Notes under the pieces: model-generated
Databases searched by the model: none
Told to the model about the DNA's origin: nothing
What the model saw: only the letters and a program-made list of their open reading frames with translations
Program-made: the position numbers and the translations under genes
Part shown: positions 10,001-20,229 of the stretch, piece by piece
Layout: each line of letters starts with the position of its first letter
How positions within the stretch are numbered: position 1 is the first letter of the stretch
Origin: Cydia pomonella
Taxonomy: Eukaryota > Arthropoda > Insecta > Lepidoptera > Tortricidae
Reading direction: 5' to 3'
Assembly: GCF_033807575.1 (NCBI RefSeq)
Contig: NC_084703.1
Coordinates: 12,214,001-12,278,000, forward strand
Length of the DNA stretch: 64,000 nucleotides

Positions 10001-11815
10001 TTAAATAATAATATTAATAATTGCTCCTGGTCGTCTTCACGACGGCATTTTCAGGGGCCCATCTAGTGGGCGGCGAGTCACCGCCTGCCTCGATAACTAG
10101 TGAAAACATTGTTATGGCAGGTGTCCGGATGTCTTTGCAATAACCCAGTCTCATTGTCCTCCCAAACTTCAATCCATAGACCGTTATACTGTTCACTTTA
10201 CTACAATAGTCCCAATGCCTGTTGCGACCGGTTCATGGGTGTCTATTTTGCGCCCGTGGTTCCAGCAGGCGTTCTCATGACATTAAAGCTCTCCAAGAGG
10301 CCTCTACGTGTTGGATCTATATCCCCACGCAAGCCTATCAAAAGACGGGATAGGCCCGTGAAATCCAAGGAGATACATTAATAATTAGAATTATTTACAA
10401 TATCCACAAATAGTTAAACATTACAAACTAGGTACAATCACTCAAAAACATATATAAAGCTGTGGAGAACGATCCTGGTGAGTCATAAAAGACATCAACA
10501 TCAGGTCTTTGGATTGATAGTTCGTTTAGGAGTGAGAGTGCCCGATTGGTGGGAGCATTGTTGGTTTGACGCGTACGCACCCCGCCCACGACGAACAGTC
10601 TTCTCCGGCGTCGCGGAGGCAAAGCGCCGCCCTCACTGGCGCCTAATACGCACGTCCTCGGCGCTGGAGCGAGCAATCCTATCCGCTCAAGCACCTTAAC
10701 ATTACGGAATCTGTTTCGCAACAAATTATAGTAATGGATCACTAATAATATTTTTCGTCGCAGTTCTAGCGTATCCAATCCCACCATTCCCGACACAAAC
10801 ATCGAGGGAAAAAGAAGTGGATAGTATCCGTAGATCAGGGTTTCTTAAATTGCAGTCACGGACCACTTTCACAATTTTAACAACTCCACGGACCCCTATC
10901 AATTTTTTTTTTAAATAATGTAAATAATGTCAAACGATCTTGATTTTCCTGAGGATCAAATGTCTATATAGTACTCATGGCATTTAAGCAACACAAAGGT
11001 CAGAAATGAGAGTTAAAGTCTCACGCTCGCAGTTGACGATTGAAACGCCTCTAATAAAATGATAAGGTGATGTGACGTCACATCATATAAGTCTGTCCTA
11101 AATGTATGGAAGATCAAGGAAATTGCCATTTTGACTCCCAAATATTGCGTTTATGTGTATAGTTGTAATACAATTTATTTTTCAATAAAATGTAAGGAAT
11201 CGAATGGTAGGTACCATTTTCTTTTCTATTTTTGAAAGACAAAAAAAAATTTTTTTAAGGCTTCGGAGCCTTGTATTTTTGTATAATATCAATGTAATTT
11301 TTTAAATTCCACTTTTTTATAATGGATGGCTCATTTTCTATCCATTTAACTAAATTTTGTTATAATATTCAACATGTGTCAAGTACCCAATTGTTAATTT
11401 GTAATTTAGTAACTTTTTGCCCAACACTGGAGGACATCGACTAGTCAGGTGGCAGGACGAAATTGTTGATACTGCAGCAATAGATGAAGTCAGATGGAAA
11501 CAGCGGGAGGAGACTATTAGCCAGATTTAAATATATGTATTAAAACTACAAAATTCTTTGTAGAATAACCAAGCTCTAATAAATAAATAAATATAAATGA
11601 AATCTGTGGTTAAGTACTAAAGATATTGTAAGTAAATGAGCATTGTATGGAATAATGTTTTAATGACAAACCATTGTTTGTTACAGATGTCAGTAGGTGA
11701 GAGGGCCCGATTAATCTGCTCGTCTGACTATGGTTATGGTTCTAGGGGCCACCCGGGGGTCATCCCACCAAATGCCACTTTAGTGTTCGATGTTGAACTG
11801 CTTCATGTTGAATAG
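7088..11815 (+). CDS. Fkbp12: FKBP12 peptidyl-prolyl cis-trans isomerase, three exons
   Basis: This gene encodes a small cytosolic FK506-binding protein that catalyses proline isomerisation. In the family it binds FK506 and rapamycin and associates with calcium-release channels and TGF-beta-type receptors. Coding exons: 7088-7124 (ends GT, phase 1), 7218-7378 (phase 0) and 11687-11815 (stop TAG), all bounded by GT-AG. They join to 108 residues, exactly the usual FKBP12 length. The single FKBP domain fills the protein: VVVHYTGTLADGKQFD, then VIKGWDRGIPK, then YGYGSRGHPGVIPPNATLVF. Pocket residues expected from the family (numbered with Met) are present: Tyr27, Phe37, Asp38, Arg43, Phe47, Val56, Ile57, Trp60, Tyr83, His88, Ile92 and Phe100. 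No signal peptide or membrane segment. The 93-bp first intron contrasts with a 4.3-kb second intron filled with mobile elements. A polyadenylation signal lies near 12321. Confidence 0.97.
7417..7545. repeat. Hairpin MITE in FKBP12 intron 2
   Basis: This palindrome of about 125 bp begins AGCACAGGAACGGCG and ends CGCCCGTCCTGTGCT. Inner arms TTTCGCCCGCGAGAGAGAC and a near-complement also pair. There is no coding capacity, and it would fold as a long imperfect stem if transcribed. Confidence 0.65.
8034..8138 (+). pseudogene. RTE-type LINE reverse transcriptase C-terminus, left piece
   Basis: This in-frame fragment reads IKWRWAGHVARLDDGRW and onward to RKRGH. From memory it is the C-terminal signature of lepidopteran non-LTR (RTE-like) polymerase proteins. 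It stops at a hAT-type insertion, and the remainder continues in frame at 11438 on the far side. It lies in FKBP12 intron 2. Confidence 0.8.
9145..9290. repeat. Palindromic GGGCCTACCGCG-type hairpin element
   Basis: Arms begin GGGCCCTACCGGGAAACGCG and end in CGCGGTAGACCCTC with a short loop. This is the same general design as the copies near 18835, 62187 and 62374. It is inside the hAT element, so it was inserted there or arrived with it. Confidence 0.55.
9731..9935 (+). repeat. Family P repeat, truncated copy
   Basis: It starts GCGGCCAAGTGCGAGTCGGA and continues through GGGTTCCGTACCATTTATGA to a poly-G run near 9905-9917. It matches the start of the copy at 13810. It ends where a minus-strand LINE tail begins. 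Confidence 0.8.
9936..10845 (-). pseudogene. Non-LTR retrotransposon 3' end (LINE), minus strand
   Basis: A frame from 10845 to 10428 encodes the C-terminus of a LINE reverse transcriptase protein: YGYYPLLFPSMFVSGMVGLD, LELRRKILLVIHYYNLLRNR and a final SDCT before the stop. The same domain appears at 14109-14638 (YGYYPFLYP, LEVRRNYALV). About 490 bp of 3' UTR follow, ending in AATAAACAATAATAATAGG-type sequence at about 9940. The copy is heavily 5'-truncated, as expected for target-primed insertion. Confidence 0.75.
11438..11530 (+). pseudogene. RTE-type LINE reverse transcriptase C-terminus, right piece
   Basis: It continues the frame left at 8138: RLVRWQDEIVDTAAIDE and on to ETISQI, then TAA at 11528-11530. 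Removing the hAT element and one copy of its 8-bp duplication joins the two halves without a frameshift. That fixes the order of insertion. Confidence 0.8.
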
Positions 11816-12504
11816 TAACCTGAAACAACTCATATGGTTATAAAGTTAAGCCAAGTATTTGTTGGATAGTCTTCATAACAGTTTCAAACAACTGAAGAAA
11901 ATCTATTATTGGATATTTTAAGTTTTATACTATTGAAAAGAATCTCTTACGCTGCATAATAATATTCTAACAGTATTAGGGGTGAATGATGATGAACAAA
12001 CTTTTATTTTTAAATACATGTATATTGTTTTATAGCAACTTAACTGGTCCAGGGACTTAATTATTTCATATCAAAAGTATTAAAGTGAATTATGTTGATC
12101 TTATATTTTATATTATTTATGTTAATGTTATACTTGCACAATTTTAGTGACTTAATTCATGGTTGTTTGCATTTACTTGATACTATGTACCTTTGGCTAT
12201 TGTTTTACTTAGAAATATAATTTAATGATGTATAGAATAATGGTACCAATAATGTATGAAACGTACATATTCTCAATATTCTCATACGAAAATACTCATA
12301 ATATAATTTAAATCACCACAAATAAATAAAAACGTTGTATTACATTAAACATCGAACATTATTCATCTTTCCCTTGTTGTCAATTGGTACCTTAGGTTTT
12401 TGTAAGGGGCCTCATACTATCTCTATACGAAATTTTATCTCAATCTGTTTAGCGGTTTAAGCATGAAAAGGTAACAGACAAACAGACTTACTTTATCATT
12501 GATA
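11816..12504 (+). other. FKBP12 3' UTR and following AT-rich spacer
   Basis: The sequence after the FKBP12 stop is AT-rich and non-coding. AATAAATAAA at 12321-12330 is a good polyadenylation signal and would give a 3' UTR of about 530 bp. Nothing further is recognised to 12504. Confidence 0.6.
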
Positions 12505-12582
12505 ATATACTTACTTAGTTGGGTCATAAGTTCTGTCACAAAGGATTTGACTGATAAAATGTAATATAAAGCTTTTAATAAT
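12505..12582. repeat. Repeat end with TTAGTTGGGTCATAAG motif
   Basis: The block TTAGTTGGGTCATAAGTTCT with a following TGTCACAAAGG recurs in degraded form at about 17315-17370 (reverse) and 61975-62040. It looks like the terminal part of a DNA element scattered as solo ends. Confidence 0.5.
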
Positions 12583-13256
12583 TAAAACCGGCCAACAGCA
12601 TGTCGGGCCACGCTCAGTGTAGGGTTCCGTAGTTACTCTTCCGTCACAATAAGCTAAACTGGAGCTTAAAGTATAGTAAATTGTTAACCAAGGGATGAAA
12701 CGGTACCTTTCACGCGAGTTAAACAAATAGGCAAATTTGCATAATCAGTACCTAATTAAAGTAAGTCTTTTTACTTTTTGCGATAACTCAAAAACAGCTA
12801 AACTGATCATGTCCGCTATAGTTTTCATTTAATATCTTTCTTAAGCTCTACTTCCACGATTTTTTTCATATTTTTTGGACCTATGGTACAAAATTAGAGG
12901 GGGAGGGGACACATTCTTTTTCTTTCGGAGCGATTATCTCCGAATATATTCACTTTATCAAAAAATGTTTGTTGAAGACCCCTATTAGTTTTGAAAGACC
13001 TTTCCAACGATACCCCACACTGTAGGGTTGAACCAAAAAAAATTTACCCCCACTTTACGTGTAGGGGAGGTACCCTCAAAAAAATTAAATTTTTAGATTT
13101 AATTGTACGACTTTGTCGACTTTATTGATTTATATATCCATGCCGAATTTCAGCTTTCTAGCACTAACGACCACGGAGCAAATAGCCTCGGACAGACAGA
13201 CAGACGGACATGGCGAAACTATAAGGGTTCCTAGTTGACTACGGAACCCTAAAAAA
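12583..13256 (+). repeat. Family P repeat, long copy
   Basis: It runs from GGCCAACAGCATGTCGGGCC and GTAGGGTTCCGTAG to GTTGACTACGGAACCCTAAA. Internal landmarks shared with the reverse copy at 34346-34841 are a CGGAGCGATTATCTCCGA palindrome, a TAGGGGAGGTACCCTC block and repeated CAGACAGACAGACGG. No protein is encoded. It is a very common non-autonomous repeat type in moths, from memory. Confidence 0.8.
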
Positions 13257-13804
13257 GTTTGCCATGAATTGTAAGCTTGTTTTATACTGATAAAAACGTA
13301 ATATAATTAGTTTAAAATTTAGATCGCGTCTTAATTTACTACTTGTTTACTTTGGGATTGACGTTAGACGCAAATACGGGCTGGATTGTGAAATATTATA
13401 CTTTTCCAAAGGGAATAAAAATCATTGTCACATTAATTAACAAAATATGGATTGTGTCGTCCGAAATAAATGATTTTTATTTTATTTTTTATTTTTATTA
13501 ATATAATTTTTAAGAAAAAAAAACCGGCTTCATTGAGGGAGACCGGTGAAAGAACGATTATTGTTGATTTTAGATTTCATACAATGAAATTAAAAAGACA
13601 GCGTCCTACGCCTAATTATGTAGAAAAGGAGGTAACATGATTTTTTTTTTGCCACTGCACCAACCTTGACACATTTCAGATTTGTCCTATGGTTGACTGG
13701 TAAGATACCCGCAATAGGGTATTCGACTGTATTTAAGATAAATTATTTCACACCATGCATGAAATAAAGCACCAGATAATTATAAAAAAAACTAAATAGG
13801 ATAG
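13257..13804. other. AT-rich sequence without a gene
   Basis: No supported coding region and no element boundary is seen. Short poly-T/poly-A tracts and a GAGGGAGACCGGTGAAAGAA block are present. Confidence 0.4.
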
Positions 13805-14108
13805 AAATATAAAAAAGCGGCCAAGTGCGAGCCGGACTCGCCCATGAAGGGTTCCGTACCATTTATGAGGTATTAAAAAAAAACTACTTACTAGATCTCG
13901 TTTAAACCAATTTTCGGTGGAAGTTTGCATAGTAATGTATATCATATATTTTTTTAGATTTTTCATCCTGTTATTTTAGAAGTTACAGGGGGAGGGGGGA
14001 CACATTTTACCACTTTGGAAGTGTCTCTCGCGCAAAGTATTCAGTTTAGAAAATAATGATATTAGAAACCTAAATATCATTTTTGAAGACTTATCCATAG
14101 ATACACCG
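13805..14108 (+). repeat. Family P repeat, interrupted by a LINE tail
   Basis: It starts GCGGCCAAGTGCGAGCCGGA and follows the family to CCATAGATAC, where the LINE insertion begins. The matching continuation, TACCCCACACGTATGGGTTT, is found directly after the LINE poly-A at about 14775. Confidence 0.8.
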
Positions 14109-14775
14109 CCCTAGTTAGGAGCAAACTGGAGGCAGCGTCTATAGTGTGGAACCCCCACGAGGTCACTTATGCCCTGCTTCTAGAGAAAATTCAAAAGGCG
14201 TTTTTGCGATTTTTATATAAAAAAACCTATGGGTACTATCCCTTCCTTTACCCAACAAAATTTCTGCTTGGCACCCTGGGCTTTAACTCCTTGGAAGTGA
14301 GGCGTAATTATGCTCTCGTGACCGCGGCGTGCCGAATAATACGTGGGGATTCGGACTGTCCACAGCTGGTCTCGCAACTTTTACGCCTTCTAGTGCCCCC
14401 TCTGTTTCAATCAAAGACGAATTTTAGGCCACGTAAGCGCGACTTACTGGCAGTTCCTAAAGCGCGCACTGTGGCGTACAGGAACTCACCATTGGTTCGC
14501 GCCTTACAATACCTAAACGCACTTGTCAAATCAGCTCCTGACTGTGATGTTTTTGCCAGTAGTTGGAAGATTCTATGTGACGAATGTAAGAGGTTATGTG
14601 AGGCGATGGATGATCACGCGTCTTCGGTTAGTATTTAAGTTTATTTGTTATTGTATAACACAACATGTTTTTGGATAGTAATTATATTGTATGCATTCCA
14701 CAGTGCCTTAGTGTCTCACTGTAATACTGTGTAATCTGTTTGAATAAAAAAAAATAAAAAAAAAAAATAAAAAAT
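14109..14775 (+). pseudogene. Non-LTR retrotransposon 3' end (LINE ORF2 C-terminus)
   Basis: One open frame from 14109 to the TAA at 14636-14638 encodes LINE polymerase C-terminal sequence: ALVRSKLEAASIVWNP, then FLYKKTYGYYPFLYPTKFLL, GFNSLEVRRNYALV and LRLLVPPLFQSKTNFRPRKR. A short 3' UTR ends in a mixed poly-A run (about 14744-14773). It is 5'-truncated and sits inside a family P copy. ATAC precedes and follows the insert, a possible short target duplication. The frame has no internal stop, so the insertion is fairly young. Confidence 0.85.
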
Positions 14776-15333
14776 ACCCCACACGTATGGGTTTGATGAT
14801 TTTTTTTTTTAATTTTATGACGTATTAAAAAAAAACTACTTACTAGATCTCGTTCAAACCAATTTTCGATGGAAGTTTGCATGGTAATGTACATCATATA
14901 TTTTTTTAGGTTTATCATTCTCCTATTTTCGAAGATACAGGGGGGAAACACACACACACATATTTTACCACTTTGGAAGTGTCTCTCGCGCCAACTTCAG
15001 TTTAGATTTTTTTTTTATTAGAAACCTAAATATCCTAAATATCATTTTTGAAGACCTATCCATAGATACCCCACACGTATGGGTTTGATGAAAAAAGATT
15101 TTTTGAGTTTCAGTTCTAAGTATGGGGAACACCCCAAAATTTATTGTTTTTTTTTTCTATTTTTGTGTGAAAATCTTAATGCGGTTCATAAAATACATCT
15201 ACTTACCAAGTTTGAACAGTATAGCTCTTATAGTTTCGGAAAAAAGTGGCTGTGACATAATCGGACAGACAGACAGACATGACGAATCTATAAGGGTTCC
15301 GTGTTTTGCTATTAGACTACGGAACCCTAAAAA
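14773..15333 (+). repeat. Family P repeats: remainder of split copy plus a second, nearly complete copy
   Basis: The first 40 bp finish the copy interrupted at 14108. A second copy then begins at about 14816 (TTATGACGTATTAAAA...) and runs to GACTACGGAACCCTAAAAAT. The second copy carries the unbroken version of the LINE target site near 15055-15085, which gives an internal reference for the insertion. Confidence 0.75.
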
Positions 15334-16163
15334 TGTGCCTTGAAAACCTAACTGCTTGGCAAAGAGAACAAATTGCCAAACGTGAACTATGCATCATTGA
15401 AGAGTTCCGTTCTGTTCATCATCAGCAGTTCCACTTCTTCAAATGTTACCTCTACAAATGTAAATAATAGGCTTGTTAACGAAAATACTAAGATACAACT
15501 GAATTGATAACCTCCTCTTTTGAAATCTTGAAGTCGGTTAAAAATAGGTACATTCGTTTATTTGTATGAACCTACTTTTTTTAAACGTTATTGTTTGCCT
15601 GCAATTCGTTTTCCGACAAGTCTGTACTTCAGCTAATACCCATCAAACTGGGTTATTTCCACCACTAGTGGGATTTTTTTTCCTAGTAGTTACCAGTGGT
15701 AAAAGGTGGAAAAAAAAACTCCAGCAGTTACCACTGGTAACCACTTGGTAGTAACTAGTGGGAATAACCCATCAAACTTAGGGTATTTTTCAGTTATACG
15801 CAATTTTTTTACTGCCATCAGTGCCATCCTACGAGTACGTTTGGTAAAACACGTACAGTGGCAGATTGGCAATACCAATAAACATGATATGAATTATATA
15901 TTTTAAGAAAGATAAAAAATCCAGCTTTAATTTTATGTAATATTCGACCATGCAAACAATAAAAATAGACAACTAGGGATCAAAATCACCTCGAACAGGT
16001 CGCGTATTTTTTACATGTTTTTTTATAACATTTTTCAGAATATTACATAGAATTGTGAAAAACTGAGACTGCAAATTAAGTTTAATTATAATGTAAGTAA
16101 TTCAGCATTAAATAAGCTTTCAACCCATACATATGAATAATAAGGGATCTTAATCTATTGCTT
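15334..16163. repeat. Spacer with a palindromic element at about 15648-15775
   Basis: The palindrome has outer arms TGGGTTATTTCCACCACTAG and the complement of AACTAGTGGGAATAACCCA. Inner arms around TACCAGTGGTA / TTACCACTGGTAA also pair. The rest is AT-rich with no gene. Confidence 0.5.
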
Positions 16164-16563
16164 TTTTATCAGTCAAAACCGTCGTCGCCGGTTGCCCAAA
16201 ACCGTATTCTACTCTGAATTGGTGGAAGGCAAACGCAAGCACGGCGGTCAGCATCTGCGTTACAAGGACGTGCTCAAACGACACCTGAATGTTTGCAACA
16301 TCAACCCTGAGCGCTGGGAGGAACTTGCTGCAGACAGAGCATCTTGGCGGTCCACCATTTTTAACCACATCAAATCGTTTGAGGAAAACCGCCTCAATGC
16401 CTTAGATACCAAACGCCAACAACGTAAAGAGAGACCGAAGCCCTCTTACACGTATACATACAACGCGTCTGGTCAACTATATTGTAACACCTGCAAAAGA
16501 GTCTTTAAGACCAAGTTCGGCCTGGCCAACCACATTAGGGCCCATAATCGGCGTAATCCATAA
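16164..16563 (+). pseudogene. Non-LTR retrotransposon ORF2 C-terminus with C2H2 zinc finger
   Basis: This fragment reads RRRLPKTVFYSELVEGKRKH, then LRYKDVLKRHLNVCNINPER and WEELAADRASWRSTIF. That is the familiar C-terminal block of endonuclease/reverse-transcriptase LINE proteins. It ends with one C2H2 zinc finger, YCNTCKRVFKTKFGLANHIRAH in pattern C-x2-C-x12-H-x3-H, and a stop at 16561-16563. It is open throughout but 5'-truncated. An (AT)n tract follows the short 3' UTR. Confidence 0.85.
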
Positions 16564-16598
16564 TTGCTGAGGTCGCCGTCATCGAAATCGATGAGGAG

Positions 16599-16601
<3 letters not shown>

Positions 16602-16685
<84 letters not shown>

Positions 16686-16696
16686 TAGATAGATAA
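16602..16696. repeat. (TA)n microsatellite with GATA tail
   Basis: About 80 bp of TA dinucleotides, interrupted by two ATAGATATATG-type variants, are followed by three GATA units. It lies directly 3' of the LINE fragment and may have grown from the LINE tail. Confidence 0.9.
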
Positions 16697-16841
16697 AATC
16701 TTTATTCAACCACAACTTACATGCTTTGTGACACAAACAAATAACAAGAGAAAAAGAAAATTGACAAGAGACAAAGAAAAAGTAACATACAATTTGACAC
16801 TAATATCAATAACAATGTATTACGTGTCTTATTTTTAGATT

Positions 16842-17170
16842 AGTAAAGCGCTGGTGGCCTAGCGGTAAGAGCGTGCGACTTGCAATCCGGAGGTCGCGGG
16901 TTCAAACCCCGGCTCGTACCAATGAGTTTTTCGGAACTTATGTACGAAATATTATTTGATATTTACCAGTCGCTTTTCGGTGAAGGAAAACATCGTGAGG
17001 AAACCGGACTAATCCCAACAAGGCCTAGTTTATCCTCTGGGTTGGAAGGTCTGATGGCAGTCGCTTCCGTAAAAACTAGTGCCTACGCCAAATCTTGGGA
17101 TTAGTTGTCAAGCGGACCCCAGGCTCCCATGAGCCGTGGCAAATGCCGGGACAACGCGAGGAAGAAGAAG
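16842..17170 (+). mobile_element. Full-length tRNA-derived SINE with target duplication
   Basis: The tRNA-like head contains the A box TGGCCTAGCGG (16855-16865) and B box GGTTCAAACCC (16899-16909), i.e. a pol III promoter. The body follows with GGTGAAGGAAAACATCGTGA and AGGCCTAGTTTATCCTCTGG, and a GAAGAAGAAG tail. An 11-bp duplication ATTTTTAGATT flanks it (16831-16841 and 17171-17181), showing LINE-mediated insertion. It is the best-preserved of the copies at 5153-5390 and 19349-19583. Confidence 0.92.
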
Positions 17171-17181
17171 ATTTTTAGATT

Positions 17182-17640
17182 GACATGTGTTGTGGTAAAG
17201 AATAGGCGCTGACTCAGCATAAATGCTGCGGAGACCACAGCGCTGATCTTCCGTCAGAACCTTAAAACCTACACTAATAAACGACCAGTGCAGCGCTAGT
17301 CAATGTACTTATATGTATAAATATATCAGTCAAAACCTTTTTGACAGATTTTATGACCCAACTAAGTAAGTATGGATTGCATTTCCATCATATGAGGATA
17401 CACTAGAGCTTTTAACAGGAAAGTGTATGATTATACTTCTCCATACAAACATAGTCCCCATTTTCCCCTGTTGATATTGACATTATGGAAAATATTTCTA
17501 CACAATTTGCCCCTAAAAATGCCCCTTTTTAGTATTTTTGGAGTTTTTTTAATAGTTAAAAGGAATAAATAGAAAGCGGTCGTCCACTTTCCTCTTAAGG
17601 CTAATAGAACAACATATAGGTGTATTCCCGTCTGATTCCT
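17182..17640. repeat. Spacer with a family B MITE copy at about 17425-17605
   Basis: The segment CTCCATACAAACATAGTCCC with CATTTTCCC and TGATATTGACATTA, ending ACTTTCCTCTTAAGG, recurs at 40686-40825, 47535-47625 and 48398-48470. Ends resemble TTAAGAGGA. A reverse copy of the TTGGGTCATAA end motif lies at about 17315-17370. No gene is seen. Confidence 0.55.
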
Positions 17641-18834
17641 TCCTATTTGCGCTCGCCCCTGTCACAGGGCTAGGGCTGCGAGCGTCCATACGCTACGACG
17701 ACCGCTTACCACCGCGTATACCGGATTATGAGGATCCAGTGATATATTTCAGTTTTTTTTAATTATTTTTATGCGTTTTAGAATGTTACGTGTGAGATTG
17801 AATAAGAGAAGTCGACGTGGAAAACCTCAAATGGAATCTTATTGAAGACTTATTAACCTATTTTACTAAGTTCCCATTGCATCTATCACGGGTGTGCTAC
17901 GTGGGATATCATGCTGTCTATTTTATCGCGTAAGTTTTATTATGAATATACCTTCTAGTGTTAAATATGGCGACACGGCTTTGCAAATTGGTCCTTTGAT
18001 CGATCCTGTAATCTCCCGGCTAGTAATATTGCGACCTTAAGGTGGTTCGATTTTCATACAAAAAACAATCGCTATTTATTAATTAATTACACAATATTAT
18101 TACATAAATAGTTGCGCATCTATCTACTTTCGAATATTCATTTGCGCTAAATTAATAGAAAAACTTTGTTTCATACAGAAATCATGCAAAAATCAACGTT
18201 ATATTTTTATAAATTTTACTCATGTGTGTGTGACAAATGTCGTGTACAAATACATTGCGGCGTTGCCACTCCATGCTTCGGACGGCCATCGGCGCGACGT
18301 TGCGATGTTTGACGCGTTTATAGCTGACTCTGTCGACACTGACACTCAGTGTGACCAGGCGTACAATAATTGTCGTACATGTACGATAATTTGGGCCCCG
18401 GTATGACGTAATGTTCCAAAGAGCATTATCGTACTAAAGTACTATAATTTCAGCCCTTGGATGATGCCACCTTAAAAGTCTAGTAATTTGAAGCAAAATA
18501 TGACACTTTCTCTCAGAAATAGGCTAAAATTTGTATCTTTTGGGTGTTCGGCTCCTTTATGTAAGTTTAAAGTTTAAAATGTCTCAATTTCCTGTATACC
18601 GTTTGAGTCTATCCCAAAAATACACAAACATAAACAGATTTTTTGCGCAATTTAGACGAAAATTGTCTTTTTTTTATTATTAATTGGAAATTTAAGCTTA
18701 TTTTGCTAGACATTTTTAGGGGCTGCCTTTTTGATTAGCGTACGATATTTTTTTCAACGGTACAATAATATCGACACTCAAGTACGATAATTCTCTTCCG
18801 CTCACCTGGCAACACTGCTGAAACTTGACAGGAC
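17641..18834. other. Non-coding sequence with GTACGATAAT-rich segment
   Basis: No supported gene. A G+C-richer patch at 18250-18420 contains inverted copies of GTACGATAATT and a TGTACATGTACGA palindrome, and GTACGATAATT recurs near 18790. This suggests an eroded DNA element, unclassified. Confidence 0.35.
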
Positions 18835-18960
18835 CTGGGGGCCTACCGCGAAAACCTAAATTCGCAAATTGCGGGGATCTTTCTCGTTTACTCTAACTAA
18901 GACGTAATTAGAGTGACAGAGAAAAATGCCCAAAATTGACGAATTTTGATTTTCCCGGTA
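18835..18960. repeat. Palindromic GGGGGCCTACCGCG hairpin element
   Basis: It begins GGGGGCCTACCGCGAAAACC, has a centre with GGGGATCTTTCTCGTTTACT and ends TTTTCCCGGTAGCC. It is nearly the same sequence as 62374-62490, so these are two copies of one hairpin MITE. Confidence 0.7.
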
Positions 18961-19348
18961 GCCGCCCAGGTGCTTGAGGTACTTGATAAAAAACAACGCT
19001 GCCGCATGTTCTGAATTGTGATTTTATGTGTTTTTGGATTGAAAATGATAGCAACGTCTAAATCAAGTTACAAAAATCATCGATATTCTGGTCCACGAAA
19101 AACCAGGAAAAGTGTAACTGTAATTGGAGTCTACAAATATGACCAATTCATAGAAAATATGACCTAGAAACTAGTTCACTTTTATAAAACTCAATTTTGC
19201 CCGAGATTGTAGGTACTTAGGCGAATACCTAAGGGAGCTACGTGTATTGATCTTGAATAATTAGTTGGCTAATATATGACTTCAACATGATATGGACATT
19301 TACATCATAACTATTATACCTAGTTGGTTACTAAGTTCTGTTACTCGA

Positions 19349-19583
19349 TTTCTTTCTTTCTTCCTAGCGTTGTCCCAGTATATTGCCACGGCTCAATGGA
19401 GCCTGGGGTAGGCTTTGACAACTAATCCCAAGATTTGGCGTAGGCACTAGTTTTTACGAAAGCCACTGACATCTGACCTTCCAACCCAGAGGGTAAAACT
19501 AAGCCTTGTTGGGATTAGTCCAGTTTCCTCACGATGTTTTCCTTCACCGAAAAGCGACTGGTAAATATCAAATGATATATCTG
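19349..19583 (-). repeat. tRNA-derived SINE, minus strand, 5'-truncated
   Basis: The reverse complement matches the body of the 16842-17170 SINE (CGCTTTTCGGTGAAGGAAAA, AGTTTTACCCTCTGGGTTGG, TTGGGATTAGTTGTCAA). The tail of the family ends in TTTCTTTCTTTC on the plus strand. The tRNA-like head is absent. Confidence 0.85.
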
Positions 19584-20229
19584 TTCTGAAGTTCTGTTAC
19601 TTGATTTGCAACCTCTTTATTTCCGTTAAAACAAATGCTACCGATAAAATAAAAAATGACATAATGTGGGGGATTTGTGAGATATAATTATATACCACAC
19701 ATAACGCTTATCTCGTCGTATCTATAATGAATTGGGGCCTAAAAGAGAATCGTATTCCAATTTTTGAAACGCTTGTATTACTTTATATATTAACTAAAAG
19801 TTGCCTTAAAATTCAGCTTTTATACTAAAAACGGCTTTAAATATGTTAAATTAACAAAATATATTTTGACAGATGCTTTCGCGCCCAAAACGCTCTTTGA
19901 AAATTGTGTAACGTCACAGTTTATGGTTTGACACATAACTACATACACACGTAGAAGATACGAACTGTCAACTGATATTTGTCATTTGTTGTTAATCGCC
20001 TAACTGTCAACAGTGTCAATCCGAGAGTTGTGACGTCTTCAGAATCTTCAATGACGTTTCGAGTTTGGTCACGTGACGTGTGCCAAAAGATATTTTAAAT
20101 TCAATATTTACAAAAATATGGTCATTACAGGTCCCCTAAAAGTAGTTTAACATGTTCTTATAATCCAAAAGAATTTATTGGGATACAATTATGCCCTAAG
20201 ATTTGTAGATGGAAACAACCCTATTGCGT

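Larger units (their letters stand above)
8139..11429. mobile_element. hAT-type element (3,291 bp) with nested repeats
   Basis: The terminal inverted repeats are CAATGTTAGGCA (left) and the complement of CAGTGTTGGGCA (right), a recognised hAT-type end. They are flanked by an exact 8-bp duplication GAGGACAT (8131-8138 and 11430-11437), the hAT signature. Subterminal sequence is rich in TAATTTAATTAC motifs. No transposase was found. The interior instead holds palindromes near 8473-8571 and 9145-9290, a family P fragment (9731-9935) and a minus-strand LINE tail (9936-10845). Confidence 0.85.

Noticed and set aside
10100..10381. Plus-strand 93-codon frame
   Set aside because: It lies in the 3' UTR of a minus-strand LINE tail and has no protein-like features.
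16842..16915. tRNA gene
   Set aside because: A and B boxes are present, but the sequence continues into a SINE body with tail and target duplication, so it is a SINE head.
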